From contig CP136064.1 of the NCBI GenBank assembly GCA_032622095.1, positions 196,569,948 through 196,633,947 on the forward strand: DNA of 64,000 nucleotides, written 5' to 3'. The position numbers were made by a program, and so were the translations under genes. Below are positions 22,963-35,799 of the stretch, piece after piece; the first letter of the stretch is position 1; every line of letters starts with the position of its first letter. The notes under the pieces were generated by a model that saw nothing but the letters and a program-made list of their open reading frames with translations, did no database searches and was not told the DNA's origin. The stretch comes from Siphonodentalium dalli (taxonomy: Eukaryota; Mollusca; Scaphopoda; Gadilida; Siphonodentaliidae).

Positions 22963-23825
22963 AGGCCCACTTAATTTTCGAATGCCCAGATAACATTTTT
23001 CCATATTATATAATATACCATTTGGAAGAGGAACCAGAATATTAGGCAGCTGTGGCCTGGGACTGTCCACCAAGCGATATAGATTCATTCCGAGACCCCC
23101 CCCCTTGTCAACCCAGAATGCAGCAAAATTCAAACTAAGAGATATAGTTATTCCCCTTCCATTGAGTATAATATACTTTATAGTACAGTCCGGATCAAAA
23201 TTAAAGGTACTCAATCCGATCAGACGGTCCTAAATTACTAATTATTTGGCTTCGGGGGTAAACAATATTTGATTCGAGTCCAGGAACCCACACATCAAAG
23301 CTCAGAGTGATCAGATATCGATTTTTGAAGTTTGATATTTCTCGAGATGTGTAATAATATGTGGCCAAGAAACACTTGGTCAAACGGAGGGTCTCGGACA
23401 TAATTGCGGATGTAGACGGATAACTCTAAAATCAAGAGGTTATACGGTCAAATTTCATGATACTTCAATGATAATACGCCCATATTTTGTTGAACAAAAT
23501 GTTGATAAATAACAAGTTTTGGGAAATTTTATACCATAGTTGACAGTGGTTATCATTATTTTGCTGCAATAAATCGATTCTGATAGCTAACGCGTATTTT
23601 GAAGAAATGATGTTGTATCTTGATGGTATGGGGATCGTCTGATTGGATTGAGCACCTTTAAATACAGGACACACCTTGGTACCTCAACAAAAACAACATG
23701 TTCCCAGTTTATTCGACCGGATCAGTTAATAATACAATGTTTTGGAGCTTCCTCTTTGAAATGGTATATAACATGGACTATGTTGTATATAATGTGATCT
23801 GGTGATTCGAAAACTAAGTGGGCCT
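22963..23825. mobile_element. TTAA MITE family C, long variant
   Basis: The left end AGGCCCACTTAATTTTCGAA and the right end TTCGAAAACTAAGTGGGCCT are inverted and flanked by TTAA (22959-22962 and 23826-23829). Length is 863 bp. The short frames inside (up to 108 codons, minus strand) have no recognisable domain. The interior differs from the family C copies at 9926 and 26926. Confidence 0.8.
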
Positions 23826-23829
23826 TTAA

Positions 23830-25189
23830 AATTAGGTTAATATACCCATGGACAAAATATGTGAAGAAAATAAGGAAAACCGCAATTAAGTCAACTGCAA
23901 TCCGCAAATATATACGTCAACTGGATTGAAATTGTATTTAACATAAGAGAACACCGTGCATACGAGTCCAGATCTATGGAACGTACATGTGATCGGATAA
24001 CAAATACGGGGCCATGGATTTGAGCATGATTATGCCTTATATATCTACATGACAAAAACACGTTGGTAACTCAACAAAAACTAAATATTCAGAGTTTATT
24101 AAACCGGATAGGTTGATAGTACAATGTTTTGGAGCTTCCTATTTCAAAGCTGAATTGAATTAATTAAAGCAACAAAGTACGGGCACATAAAATGAACTAA
24201 CCTCAAATCACAAATTGAGCTTCGGTGCATAAATGGGGTATCGACCAAACTTCTTTTGTGATATCATGCGAACTAGGAGCAATTCCATAACGTTGTCGAA
24301 TGATTAAACACGCATCGAATTTAACCCTTTGGTCACGGGAACTACGCTGGTGCAGCATTAAAGATAGTGTTCCAGTGCATTCTCTTAAATATGAGAGTCT
24401 CCCATTAGGAGCCTCGCATATATAAGATAATGTTCTGGCTAACAATGTCAAGGTAAATATTGTTAGGCCAGCCGCCAATGTATTCTCTTACAAATGCGAG
24501 GCTCCCCACGAGAGACTCCGATATATGGTAGCAATACACGATTTCCCGTAATTTTTACAAACCTGGGAGGGGTACTGTACTTCAACTCTATGCTGAGCCA
24601 TTATCTTTTGCATAAGTCCCATCCACAGAAATAGTAGGCGTAATCATATATATATGTCTGGATTTTAGCTTCTTTGTAAACTTTGTCATTGAGTTATGCC
24701 CTTGGTTTGCACACACAAAACACTCAATTTTACTCATTTTTTTTACTCAAATTGACCATTTTCAACCCAAAAACAAACCATGACAGAGCGAATGTCAGTA
24801 AATTAGCTTCTTCTACCTGATAGAGCTATGTTAGAGCTGAGAAATAATTGAAATAGAAAAAAAGTTATCATATCAATTTGTGAAAAATGTCTTGCAAACG
24901 CAGATGACAGAATTTAGGGGAGAGAAATCGGGCTATTGTCCTGTAACCAATAACACAGAGTTCGCCTTCATAATACTGAATACGAAAATCTTGTTGCTAT
25001 CCAAATTTTTCACTTTTTTGTGAACTTTCCCAGTTTTGTAAAATAGTTAAACCTTCAAACCAGTAATGACACCTTTAACCCAGGCCCACTGGGTGTTATG
25101 CCCCCCATAGATACTTATTTTTCTATTTGTCAGACCCTCTACAGCCCGAGAAATCGTGTACTGCTACCTGTAATCAGAGATGTGGCGAC
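23830..25189. other. Non-coding; diverged inverted repeats near 24360-24540
   Basis: No gene recognised. Two related segments, CCAGTGCATTCTCTTAAATATG near 24373 and CCAATGTATTCTCTTACAAATG near 24475, each fold on themselves and resemble the 71 bp palindrome at 48270-48340. Confidence 0.5.
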
Positions 25190-26020
25190 AGGGGGTTTGG
25201 GGGTGTCTCATCCCCCCCGAACTTTGGTCAAAATTTTCAACAGTTGGAAATTTCATACCTGTCAAAGCATTAGTTGGAAATTTCACAGCAACATTAGGTT
25301 GATTTTTAAACAATTTATTAGGGGGAATTAATTGTTTGTGGACCAATATTTCCATATTTTCCTATTTGTTGTCAAAATTTTGGACTGAAATGGTCATCAG
25401 TTGGAAATTTTCCAATATTGGGGGGGGGGGGGGTGGGGTGGTGGTGACAGTCTGGAAATTTCCAACACTTGGAAAGCTTGTGTCCTGGTCCCTCCCCCGT
25501 GGCCAGTAAAAAAACTGCTAGTGGTCAACATTGTCATTGGAATTGGAAATTTTCCAACCAAAGTGTGGGTGTCAGGTTTGATATTTCCAACTCTAGGAAG
25601 GCTTGAGGCAAGCCTAGTCTAGATGCTAAGATTTTGCGATTTTCTTGTTCAGATTTCAAAACTTTCGCACACCGGGCCGAACTATGGTTGGCCCGGTGTG
25701 TCATTGTCCCTCCCCCGTGGCCAATACAAAACTGCTAATTAGTTCAACAAAACAATATTTTACTTCATTTGGTCAAACGTGTGGACTGAAATGGTCATCA
25801 GTTGGAGAATTTTCCAACCTGAGGGGGGGGGGGGGGTATGAGTTTTGAAATTTCCAACACTTAGAAAGCTTCAGTTGAGGCCAGTCCAGATTTTCTTGTA
25901 CAGTTTTCAAAAATTTCTCACACCGGGCCGAACAACCATGGTCAGCCTGGTGTGTCCTGCATGGTCTCTTGCCCGTAGCCGTGTGCATTTGTCTGAAGTT
26001 AGTCCACTAGATGTCAGGAT
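25190..26020. repeat. Degenerate tandem repeat (GTTGGAAATTTCC and CACCGGGCCGAAC words)
   Basis: GGACTGAAATGGTCATCAGT occurs at about 25382 and 25786. CACACCGGGCCGAAC with its own inverse, GGCCCGGTGTGTC, occurs near 25666-25704 and 25919-25955. TTGGAAATTTC variants are scattered throughout, with G runs. A relative lies inside the MITE at 22260-22460. Not coding. Confidence 0.7.
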
Positions 26021-26921
26021 TTATGCAATTTTTCAGGTTAAAATATCTCCATGTTCTCATACCGGGAATATAGAACCACGGTTTATGAATATATAGGATA
26101 TATATTAGGCCTGAGCACTGAGGTTGCACAGCTTGTGTTTGGTCTGATTCAAGGGGGAGGGGTGCAGTTGGAATTTCCAAAGGTGGACACACACCCAACG
26201 GATACCCTCTACCCACGTCCCTGCCTGTAAGAGAATGCATTGGCACAGGGTTTTCGCAAAATTGTCCAGTAAGCTGTAGTCATGGAAGGTTTAAACGATT
26301 TCCGCAAAATAGATTATCATATTGCAAACAATGCACTGTTGGCACCACCATGCTCCATTGTCTTAATGTGTTAAATCAAAACGAAATGTGACGTAACCTT
26401 AAAGCTGGAAACATCAATTGCCGCGTCAATCGGTTCCAAATTGGAATTTCTATCAGTATCTAATAGACTTTTTTTCACGGCAGCCAACTACCGATATTTG
26501 TATTCCACGATTCTCGATATTTCTGTGAGATATTGCTGCCAAGAGATTTTATGGAGTTCTGATAGATGAAATATAACATCAAATGGTTCGAGACGGGTGC
26601 GCGTGTTTGCGTGGCACCGCGTCAACTCATGCTGATATTTTCAATTCAATTTTAATGTAGATATTGGAACAGCTGCCAGTTCTGCCTCTGTGCAACTGAA
26701 GCCACATCAATGTATTTGTTGGAACCGCGGGCTATACATTATATTCCGTAAACGTTATGCTGTCGTAAAAGAGAAGTCTTTGTATAAGTTCATATATACG
26801 ACGATACAAGCGCAGAGTAGAATATATATTACTCGATAGGTTTACACTTCATGACAATGCACGCACGTAGATAATATGGATACTATGACGAATTCACCAC
26901 TATATACATGAAATTCTCAAC
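26021..26921. other. Non-coding, nothing recognised
   Basis: No protein-like frame or strong repeat, apart from a solo GAGAATGCATTGGCACAGGG near 26229 that matches the palindrome at 48270-48340. Confidence 0.5.
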
Positions 26922-26925
26922 TTAA

Positions 26926-27292
26926 AGGCCCACTTAAGTTTCGAACCCCCAGATTTTGTTTTTGTTGAGATATCGACTTGGGTTCTGTGATCATGTTTCA
27001 TTATTTTCAATGGAATAACTCTATATCTTAAAATATAGAGTTATTCCACTTCCATTGAAAATACATTATGGGGTTTGAATTTTGTTGCATTCTGAGAGCC
27101 ATAACGGGGGCAATCTTTCTATGATATCAGCTGTTTTCTATTTCTCTATATATGGGCATCTTCTGAGACACATATGTTTCAAATGGTGATCAATTATAGT
27201 ATTTTAATCATACCATATGGCATAGATTGTTATTAAAACCGTATATCACGGCACTATAAAAATAATCAGTGATTGGAAAATTAAATTGGCCT
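26926..27292. mobile_element. TTAA MITE family C, complete short copy
   Basis: AGGCCCACTTAAGTTTCG on the left and AAATTAAATTGGCCT on the right, flanked by TTAA (26922-26925 and 27293-27296). It is 367 bp. The interior matches 10130-10412. A perfect small palindrome around AACTCTATATCTTAAAATATAGAGTT lies near 27017-27042. Confidence 0.85.
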
Positions 27293-27296
27293 TTAA

Positions 27297-29340
27297 CGGT
27301 TTCTTTACTAAATAATCGTTGACGAGCAATTACTTTTAGAAATGTTCAGATAAAAGTTCAACAAACGTCCCTCCAATGAATATGAATCCTTCTGTACACA
27401 TTATTATACGTTCGTTAGACTGTCGTCTGCTTAAATGCTTGCACCCCAGATAAATAATGGACCATTCAAATGCATGCCTACTATTATGGGAGAATCAATT
27501 TAGTAGAGAATTGCTATATTATTCCAATATATAGAAACGTTCACATATTTATTTACTTGGATCGGTAATAAAAGTTCGAATATTCAACAACACTGACTCT
27601 GTATATAAAGATATAATCGGGGACTCAAACATTAGTGGGCTTTTAAGTTTAGGTGTATGTACAATTTCGAAATAATCAATATAAGTACAAAATGACAACA
27701 CGCACCAATGGGCACGCTCGTCGCCTTATGATTCGTGGTCTTGATTTTGTTTTGTTTACAAAAGGTATTAACAAAATGATATTTTATCTCAAACATTTTA
27801 TATTATTATATACATATTACCAAACAGAACTATCATCTTGCCCAAAGAAGGTCATTAATTTTTAATAAGAAATCACCGGACATGTAAAGTCCGTTCGTGC
27901 GTCGATTCCTGCGTCCTTGGCCCACTATCGTTTAATGTTATGCATTGGCCTCCTACCGGCGCGGTATCGTTTAGTGTTATTGACGTACCCTTAAATATAT
28001 GGATGAAACAGAAGCCTCTGTTAGAGAAGATAAATATAAGTTTGCCTCCATGCGGTCGTTTCAGATATTATCCAGGGCAGCTACAGTACTGTGAATACTA
28101 TATTGATTTTTTATCCATAAACGAGCAATCGTATTTGATCTTACCCGGGTAAAGTCTGAAGCGTACCCTGTTGGTAAAATGGGATTCAGGTCGATGCCAT
28201 TTTCGTGTTCGTATACTGCCTCCGAGAGAGACTTACTAATATTGATTTGTCGGCTGACAAAAATGGAAAATAAAGGCAATCATGTTAAAGAGTGAGGGTC
28301 AGATTTTGATAACCTGACGACCCCGTAGTTTCGAATGAACCAAACGTTAACATTCAAATCATATGCCAGATGCATACGATTCTACAAATTATCAAATTTG
28401 ATCGAATGTGGGGAGTATAATGTCAATATTGGGACTGACTATTTTAATATTCAATGCCATATGATGTCGGCTATTTTATATCTTATCTTCTGCTTTTGGT
28501 GCAGTATCTGCCATGTTGTCCAGATACGAATTCACGTCGTGTGAGCGTCGTTTTGGATAGCACGTGCTATTTCACCACCAGATCTTCACAGTGTAAAAAA
28601 CGCTATCCCAGATAAAGTTTACCTGTGTAAAATGTGAGTCCGTACAATCGTACATGGCTTACAAGATCGCTATGGGTATGATTGTTGCTGGAGATTCGCT
28701 CTCCTTGCTTCAGCAGCACTAGCATTGTTATAGCAGGGGATGACAATCAAATCAGTCAAATACTCAATCGGAGAGACAGAATAAAGTAAATTACCGTGTT
28801 TTTATAAACATAAGTAAGTAAATACGCCACATATCCCCTTATTTATAGAGTTATTTCTCTTTGAACAAATAATGTTAGCACTGTTAAATCAAGGAGGGCG
28901 GATCACAGGCTACAGAACCCCCTCTATTTTTGGTACGCGGAATTCATGCGATTTTCAGGCGGTATATAATAACACAGGATTCACATACCCTCTATATTAA
29001 TTGGAATTATTCTCGTGATTCTAAGCCCAATTTAACAGATATTCAGGATTTAAGGCTGGGACGCAGCTTTTATAACACAGACTTACATGGACTTACACAT
29101 ATTTCGATTATTTTCCAGCCCAAATGGCATATTTTGATGTAATTCAGTCTAATATCTTTTATGTTGGATTTATCGACCCAACTTCAGCAAAAGTGTGAAA
29201 TATATATATGATAATAGTGTGAAACAATGTATCCCATATGTTCTTAAATGGACGGGGGGGGGGGGGGGGGCTTCGTTGTAAGTTATCATTTAGAAATAAC
29301 ATTATGAAATTATGATAATTTCCTCAAGAATGTATTAATA
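27297..29340. other. Non-coding, nothing recognised
   Basis: Only short open frames (about 70 codons) without domain features. A family C-like end, GTGGGCTTTTAAG, occurs near 27636, and a run of about 18 G lies near 29254. Confidence 0.5.
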
Positions 29341-30151
29341 TATAACATACTAGCAGGGTTACCCGGCGTTGCCCATGTTAAAGTGATGTGAAACCCTCTG
29401 CATGCTGTGGATATTTGGTGGGAATAGAGGAATTGTTTCACGTGTTATATATACGTATTCATACACGCATTCTCATAAATTGTATATCCAAATAGCATTA
29501 CAAAACATTATTCTTAAACATGGAATATAAGTAGTGGCTCACCTTGTTCATTGTCATTTTGTTTATCGCGATTAATCCGTTCCACCTATAAAGAAGTATT
29601 TATTCATTTACACCTGCGTATACGTCAGACGTTATGACATGAAACATGAACATATTAAATACATTAGTTCGCAAAAATAAAGACGACAATGAGGTTTACA
29701 TATAAAGAGATGTATCGATCAATCTAGTGGGTTATACTAAGATGTTGAGGACACCTGGCAATCATATCTCCATGAATATACAGATGTTTTAAAGAAATGT
29801 CCAGGTGCTCCTCTGTTCAAGGCGCTATATATTGACGAAATATTCTCAGTTTAAAAGAAATGTTGCTATGCAAGTATATCAGCTACATGCGCCCAACAGA
29901 GCGAGATTTTGAGTGGTTTATTGTAATTTTTTGTGTGGAAACTATATTGAATGGAACATATTCAATTGTGTTCTAATATAAACATGATCCATTCTAATAT
30001 GCAATCCTCTGGCGGTTCGGGGTCTCCCAGTTTGCAAGAATATGTGTATATCTTAAATAAAATGATAAATATATGTTTAATGCTTTCTTCTATGTATCAG
30101 TTTTGCTAGCTCATTATACGTTTTTAACACTCACGATTTGATTTGATTCCT
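29341..30151. other. Non-coding; fragment starting TAGCAGGGTTACCCGGCGTTG
   Basis: The fragment near 29350, CAGGGTTACCCGGCGTTGCC, looks like the start of a common invertebrate repeat, but the class could not be assigned. No gene is supported. Confidence 0.4.
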
Positions 30152-30163
30152 CGTATCATTTGA

Positions 30164-30475
30164 TTGATTGATTGATTGGGGTTTATTGTCGCTTTAGCAA
30201 CTAAGGCCATATCACGACATTGCCAGTTTTAGTGGTGGAGGAAATCCACACACTTGCGACTAATCTAACAGTGATTTCAATGGCTGATAAACTCGTCAAC
30301 CATGTGCGGCAAACCACCGGCCATCGGCGAGTAACTGGTGACTCCACCAGATAACGATTTCGAGTTACAAAGTCCACGATGGAAACATGTGGATTTGAAC
30401 CCTTATCGCCAGCGCTGGAGGGCGAAACGGCTTGGAGTTGTACCCCCTAACCGATTGAGCCACCGAGGCCCCTAC
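30164..30475 (-). mobile_element. tRNA-derived SINE with 12 bp target duplication
   Basis: On the minus strand it begins GGGGCCTCGGTGGCTCAATC. Box A TGGCTCAATCGG lies at 30451-30462 and box B GGTTCAAATCC at 30391-30401, the internal RNA polymerase III promoter of tRNA-derived SINEs. The 3' end is an (AATC)n tail preceded by AATAAACCCC. It is flanked by the direct repeat CGTATCATTTGA at 30152-30163 and 30476-30487. The inverted paralogous arm near 31130-31165 shows the same site without the SINE. Confidence 0.9.
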
Positions 30476-31165
30476 CGTATCATTTGAGAAGGACGTGTAT
30501 GAGTTTGATGGTAATTGGCACTAAACATATTTTGTATCAGTTTTGGTGACACTCCCGTCCCTATTTCTGACTCAAGCTGTGCAATTCTCCCTGATACGAG
30601 GAATATATTTGTCATCACTAGACCACGCACTTAGACTCATTATGGAAATGCAAATATATGTACAATTGGTGAAAAGTGGCGAGTATACAAATTCGTATAA
30701 AATTTAGGGCCCCCATATCTCTCGCCCAAACGGCAACACACATCGAAACCACACGATTAGATTCCTCGTACCAGGGAGAATAATATTTTGTAGTTTAAGG
30801 ATGTCACAGGTGGGACCATTCGCATCAGGGATGCATAGATGGTGAGAGGGACACACACACAAAATAAACAGTATGTTTAGCGCCGATTTCCACCAGATTG
30901 GTACATACTATATGCTCCCTGATACGAGGAATCTAATCGTGCGGTTTCGATGTGTGGTGCCGTTTGGGCGAGAGATATGGGGGGGGGGGGCTAAATTTGA
31001 TACGAATTTGTATACTCGCCAATTTTTACCAATTGTATATATATTTGCATTTCCATAATGAGTCTAAGTGTGTGGTTTAGTGATGACAAAACTGATGACA
31101 AATAAATTTAGTGCCAATTACCATCAAATTCATACACGTCCTTCTCAAATGATACGAGGAATTAG
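30476..31165. repeat. Large inverted repeat, arms about 250-300 bp
   Basis: The left arm (about 30476-30785) and right arm (about 30915-31165) are inverse copies. Matched blocks include TTTGAGAAGGACGTGTATGA, GATGGTAATTGGCACTAAA, GCACTTAGACTCATTATGG, GGCGAGTATACAAATTCGTAT and CATCGAAACC. The loop is about 130 bases. The SINE interrupts the left arm only, so the palindrome is older than the SINE. Confidence 0.85.
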
Positions 31166-31289
31166 ACTCCTGATAGCATGGTGATGATTATTTATAAGTT
31201 TGGTGCTAATCGGCAACTAAACAAATTTTGATCAAATTTAGTGCCCACCCACCCCATCTCTCACCCAAACAGCACCAATATGGCGTCTG

Positions 31290-32215
31290 TAAATCACACG
31301 ATTAGACTCCTCGTAACATGGATAAGAATGTGTATCACTATGGTGGAAATTGGCGCTAAAAAATATTGCCTATCAATTTTGGTGCCCCTCTGCTTGTCAG
31401 TGCACCCCTGACTCGAATGACGCCACTTTTGAAAGATTTCAGTCAGCCTCACCACTAGACTCCTCATACCATGGGGATGATATTGTATGGGTGTGGTTGC
31501 AATCAACGACTGAACCCATTATTATAAAATTTAGTGCCCCACACAATCTTTCATCAATTTGGCGCCTTTAAATCATATAATAAGATTCTTTGTATCATGG
31601 AGAAGAGTATATATCAATTTGGTGGAAATCGGCGCTAAAATTAGTTTATCAATTTTGGTGCCCCTCTCCCCTTCTGTGCATCCCTGGCGCGAACAGCGAG
31701 CACTTTTGACATATTGAAACCACACCATTAGATGCCCCATATTATGGGATTATTATATATAAGTTTCGTGGCAATCGGCGACAAAGATGTTTTCTGCCCT
31801 CCCCCTTTTCTGCCCCTGACAACAACGGCGTCACTTTAGAAAATTCTAACCCGCACCATTATCTTTCTCGTAAAAAGTTACCCCAAGTAGATCCCTTTGG
31901 TGTCATCTAGATGGCCCATCGGCGCTAAAATTAGTTTTATCAATTTTGGTGCCCCTCTCCCCTTCCAAGCATCCCTGACTCGAGCGGCGCCACTTTTAAC
32001 ATATTTGAACCCCACTGTTAGAATCCATAGATCGTGGGGATGATTTTTAAATAAGTTTCTTGGCAATCGGCGACAAAAACTATTTCTGCCCCTCCCCTGT
32101 TCTGCCCCTGACAACAACGGCGTCACTTTAGAACATTCTAACCCGCACCATTATCTTTCTCGTAAAAAGTTACCGCTAGTAGACCAGGTTGGTGTCATCT
32201 AGATGGTCCCCTGTG
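31290..32215 (+). repeat. Tandem repeat, ~292 bp period
   Basis: CGGCGCTAAAATTAGTTT with CAATTTTGGTGCCCCTCTCC begins at about 31630 and 31922, and a diverged copy lies near 31358. The companion block CTGACAACAACGGCGTCACT through TCTTTCTCGTAAAAAGTTACC is repeated at 31818 and 32107. Two full units and a partial third. No coding constraint is visible. Confidence 0.8.
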
Positions 32216-32227
32216 AATTTATATAAT

Positions 32228-32745
32228 TTCATTGAATAGATTCTTTGAAGAAAATCAAGTTGATCGATCGTTCTTTGCCACTGTAATCAGGTTTCGGGGC
32301 TGCGAAACATTTCCAACAAGATTTTGTCTGAGATATATAATATTTTGCAGCCATTTATATGTTTCATTGAATAAATACCTTATAAGGTTGTTCATTCGTT
32401 GTCATGATTATATATACAAAGCAATTTCTATATTCACTGACATGTCACCTCTAAACAGTTGTCATAATATTACTATATATGTGTGTAAATCATAAAGTCT
32501 ACCTGTGGTAGAAAAATAATAGCAACAATCCTCACTTGTTTCTTAAGACGTGCATTGTATTACGGTAACACCAATGATATGAGGGTAACACTAATGACAT
32601 TTTTGGATTTTGCTTTAGAAATCATTCTGCCTTCCTTTAAAAAACACAACATTTCATACTGCATAATTATACCTGCATATACCTTAAATTATTTTACTCC
32701 GTTTCTTGTCATATCTAAAACAAGTGTACATATGTACAACAAATT
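32228..32745 (+). repeat. Interspersed repeat D copy 2 (unoccupied site)
   Basis: Near-identical to 21679-22795 without the 22007-22599 MITE. It is cut at its right end, after AAATTGAC, by the TIR element starting at 32746. Confidence 0.85.
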
Positions 32746-33278
32746 GACCACCCCTGGTCAACTGGTCCTGCTAATCTGCTATGATGCGGTTGGGTCCTGC
32801 TGAATTGATGTTAGCTGTTAGGGCAAACTGATGCTGTTAGGGCAAACTGATGCTGTTAATAAAAGGTACGGTTATATTTTTTTAATTTGTCTTTTTCGCG
32901 TGTTCCGATAATCTGAACATATCCAGGAAAAGCTATTGTGCGTATAAAACATTCAAAAACATATTTATTGCGAAACATTTTTAATACTGGTTGTATTAGT
33001 TGTTGAAAGTCGACTATAATCAAGATGGTTATCCACGTCGTTTCAGAAACACCAGCGCAGCCATTATTATATTTTTCAAAACTATATATGTTCTTGGATG
33101 TTTCATACACACACTGGTTATTTCTCAAATCACTCGGATTAGCCAAACACCGCGAAAATGACAACTTTAGAAAAAATAACGGTACTTTTTCGTAACGGCA
33201 TCGGTTTGCCCTACCCGCATCATAACAGGACCACAAGCATCATATCATATTAGCAGGACCACTTGGCCAGGGGTTTTG
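32746..33278. mobile_element. TIR element with ~100 bp imperfect ends
   Basis: Left CACCCCTGGTCAACTGGTCC and right GGACCACTTGGCCAGGGGTT pair as inverse, as do GCTAATCTGCTATGATGCGG, GGGCAAACTGATGC and AAAAGGTACGGTTAT. GGGCAAACTGATGCTGTTA is tandemly duplicated in the left arm. The 126-codon minus frame across it is probably accidental. Superfamily unknown. Confidence 0.75.
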
Positions 33279-33283
33279 ACTTA

Positions 33284-33968
33284 GGGTACGTTCATACGCT
33301 GGCAAAATTGCACTGCAAACTGCAAAAATTCCATGCATGCCCGATGGTCGTTTTGTTACCTGGCATTTTTGCAGGTTGCCGACTAGCTCGTGCTTGGTCG
33401 TGGCTGGCTGACAACAATCAACGACGATTTATGATATAGGCGTGTATCTCTTTGCCGGTGCCCATAGAATGAGGCCACTAACAATAATTTCGCCCAATTT
33501 GGGCGGTTGTATGATGGTGGTTTTTCATCTGATGTGTGTGTCGGAATAAATGAGGTGGAGGATTTCTGTAAATGTTAGCCCAAACTACAGTTCCAAGTAA
33601 CAATGGTTTTGTTGTTTATTTTGAGGAATCATACCACATGGCCACATGAATTCAGCCCAAATATATTAACAGTTGTCATGTAAAACATGGGGAAAATAGA
33701 CTACTACGCTTGAACGGGCATGGGCATTTGTCGTTTTTTAATGTATAGCAACTTGATCATCAATAACATAGGCCTTCTCTGTCAAATACAGTCGCTCTAT
33801 TTACGATATTAATTGGGGAACTTTCTAAATTAAACTACGCACAAACGGATACCTGCTTCAAATTAAGGAAGCTTGCCCACGATAATGGAGCCACCTATAA
33901 AAGGTGCCGGAAACAGGCCCACTCGCCCCAGGGCCCACTCGCCCCAGTCGACCTGGGCCATTTCGGGA
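33284..33968. other. Transposon end (GGGTACGT) and non-coding DNA
   Basis: It begins GGGTACGTTCATACGCTGGC, the inverse counterpart of the segment ending at 42367, with about 50 bases of similarity. No gene lies in the remaining DNA. Confidence 0.6.
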
Positions 33969-34410
33969 CACACTATAATGTGTATGGCGAGGCCGGCTCG
34001 GAATAAAAGGTGTATACGGGGTGTTATATGGCGTTTGGTCCGTTGTTTCTCAATGAATAGTATTGAAATATGTCCGGGCTGGGGCATGGAATACATTAAC
34101 GTTTGAATTGTTTTTAAATTCACAAATTTGTTGATTTTATTAAACTTTTTCGTTCTGAAACACACTATAATGTGTATGCGGCCGGCTCCAAAATAAAAGG
34201 TGTAAGCGGACTTGATGTCGCATTCATTATCTTCTTTGTTTATAAATGGACATGACTGAAATTTAGTACATATGTCGGGGTTATGACATGGAAAACATTA
34301 ACGTTTGAATTGTTTTTAAATTCACAAATTTTTTGATTTTATTAAATTTTCGTTCTTTCATTCTATAAAGTGTAAGCGACCGGCTCCATTTAAAAGGGGT
34401 AAGCGGCCTA
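33969..34410 (+). repeat. Tandem repeat, ~192-197 bp period
   Basis: CACTATAATGTGTATG, GGCCGGCTC and AAAAGGTGTA, followed by AACATTAACGTTTGAATTGTT to TTTCGTTCT, form a unit seen at 33971 and 34163. A third, partial unit starts near 34360. A partial GGAGCCACCTATAAAAGGTG lies just upstream at 33886. Confidence 0.8.
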
Positions 34411-34868
34411 TGTGCTTAGTGTTATAGGTAATCTGATTAACTAATTGGCGACTCTAAACTATTGTGTTTTGGGGTATTTGAGTTTTTTTGTGAAATAATA
34501 ATTTAGAAAGTGAATACATTTATTTTAAATGATAACTCTATTTAATCATAATAAACACATAAAATATAATAACAAACATGAGACATACATGATTTATAAA
34601 CTGTTAACAAAAGATATCAAACTCAATACATGACAAAGATGACTCAATGGAGTTTATAAAGTGCACATCAAAATATTAAGGTAAGAATCTTTTTAAGGAA
34701 GCCGATAAAATTAAATTTTAATTAAATTTTATTTTAAAAGTGGCAATTATTAATTTACTGTTTTAAATATAAAAATATTATTGAAATTATTATGTCAATT
34801 TTGTTAATTAATAAATATTATTAACTGACTTTTTTAAAATATAAACTTTATTATTCATATATATTTAG

Positions 34869-35315
34869 TCACCGATTTAGGTTGTCTTTTGTCTATAAAA
34901 ATAAAATATTCTGTCGATATATAGTTTCATCATTGTGCAGTCGAAACATCCACAGAAGTCTTACAAAAATCAACTTTTCTGGTTTTGCATTTTTTATGTA
35001 TAGAATGCAGCAAAAAGGGAGATAACTTGCCAAATATCATTAAAACATCGATAAATCTGGTTACTGATTGTTTATTGCAAAGTCGTCAATTAAGGCGAAA
35101 CATGCTATAACATATATACAATATTTACAATATTTACAATACAATGGTTTATATATCGAAATTGGGTACAAATTTCGGGATTGAAAAAAGACCACACAAT
35201 GATGAAACTATATATCGATCGAATATACATGTCTCAAAGTTATCGGGGCGGAAATGCCCTTAACAACAATTTTTTCAATCCCATGATTTTATAGACAAAA
35301 GACAACCTATATCGG
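34869..35315. repeat. Inverted repeat around AGGTTGTCTTTTGTCTATAA
   Basis: Left block ACCGATTTAGGTTGTCTTTT plus ATATATAGTTTCATCATTGT pairs with the inverse blocks at 35200-35315. The right arm has an extra stretch, so the arms are uneven. The surrounding 34410-35340 is very AT-rich and holds no gene. Confidence 0.7.
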
Positions 35316-35343
35316 TTCAACAAGGAGAGGTGTTAACAATTAA

Positions 35344-35633
35344 AGTGCAAGATAACTAGTTGTGACTGGTATGCAAAAATTAGGCATTTCGATCACACCC
35401 TTTTACGATCGGGTAGCATCATATCGCATCGCACGTTCCTAACTTGATTTTCACGTGCCACAAATGTACATTTTTATATTTCCACAGCCAATATTGCTAC
35501 TTGTGCTAACAAATATTTATTAAAATGGTCAAATGTCACAGTCAAGATATGAGCCGCATTAGATCATCCTACAAATAGTCCTTGAATGTCCAATGTTTGA
35601 CAGTTCCGCTTGTTTGTTATCTTAACTTGCACT
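35344..35633. mobile_element. TTAA MITE family E, TIR AGTGCAAG
   Basis: AGTGCAAGATAAC on the left and GTTATCTTAACTTGCACT on the right are inverse apart from a 3-5 base insertion. TTAA flanks both sides (35340-35343 and 35634-35637). 290 bp, no coding frame. Confidence 0.8.
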
Positions 35634-35799
35634 TTAACTATCATAAGTAACCATGAAAAAAACCCACACTCTTTTGTTAATGGTAGTCTTTTATATTTTT
35701 AAACTATAAATTAACTATATAGTTTACAATGTGCTAGAATTTATCCAAAATACGACAAATTGTATCTTGTTACAAGTGTCCGTACTGTCCTTGATTCGA

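Noticed and set aside
22888-23214. 108-codon minus-strand frame
   Set aside because: It crosses the left end of a TTAA MITE and is absent from other copies of the family.
30380-30475. Functional tRNA gene
   Set aside because: Box A and box B are present, but the cloverleaf is not maintained and the unit continues into a SINE body with an AATC tail and target duplications.
32856-33236. 126-codon minus-strand frame
   Set aside because: It runs into both inverted ends of a TIR element and has no transposase motif.
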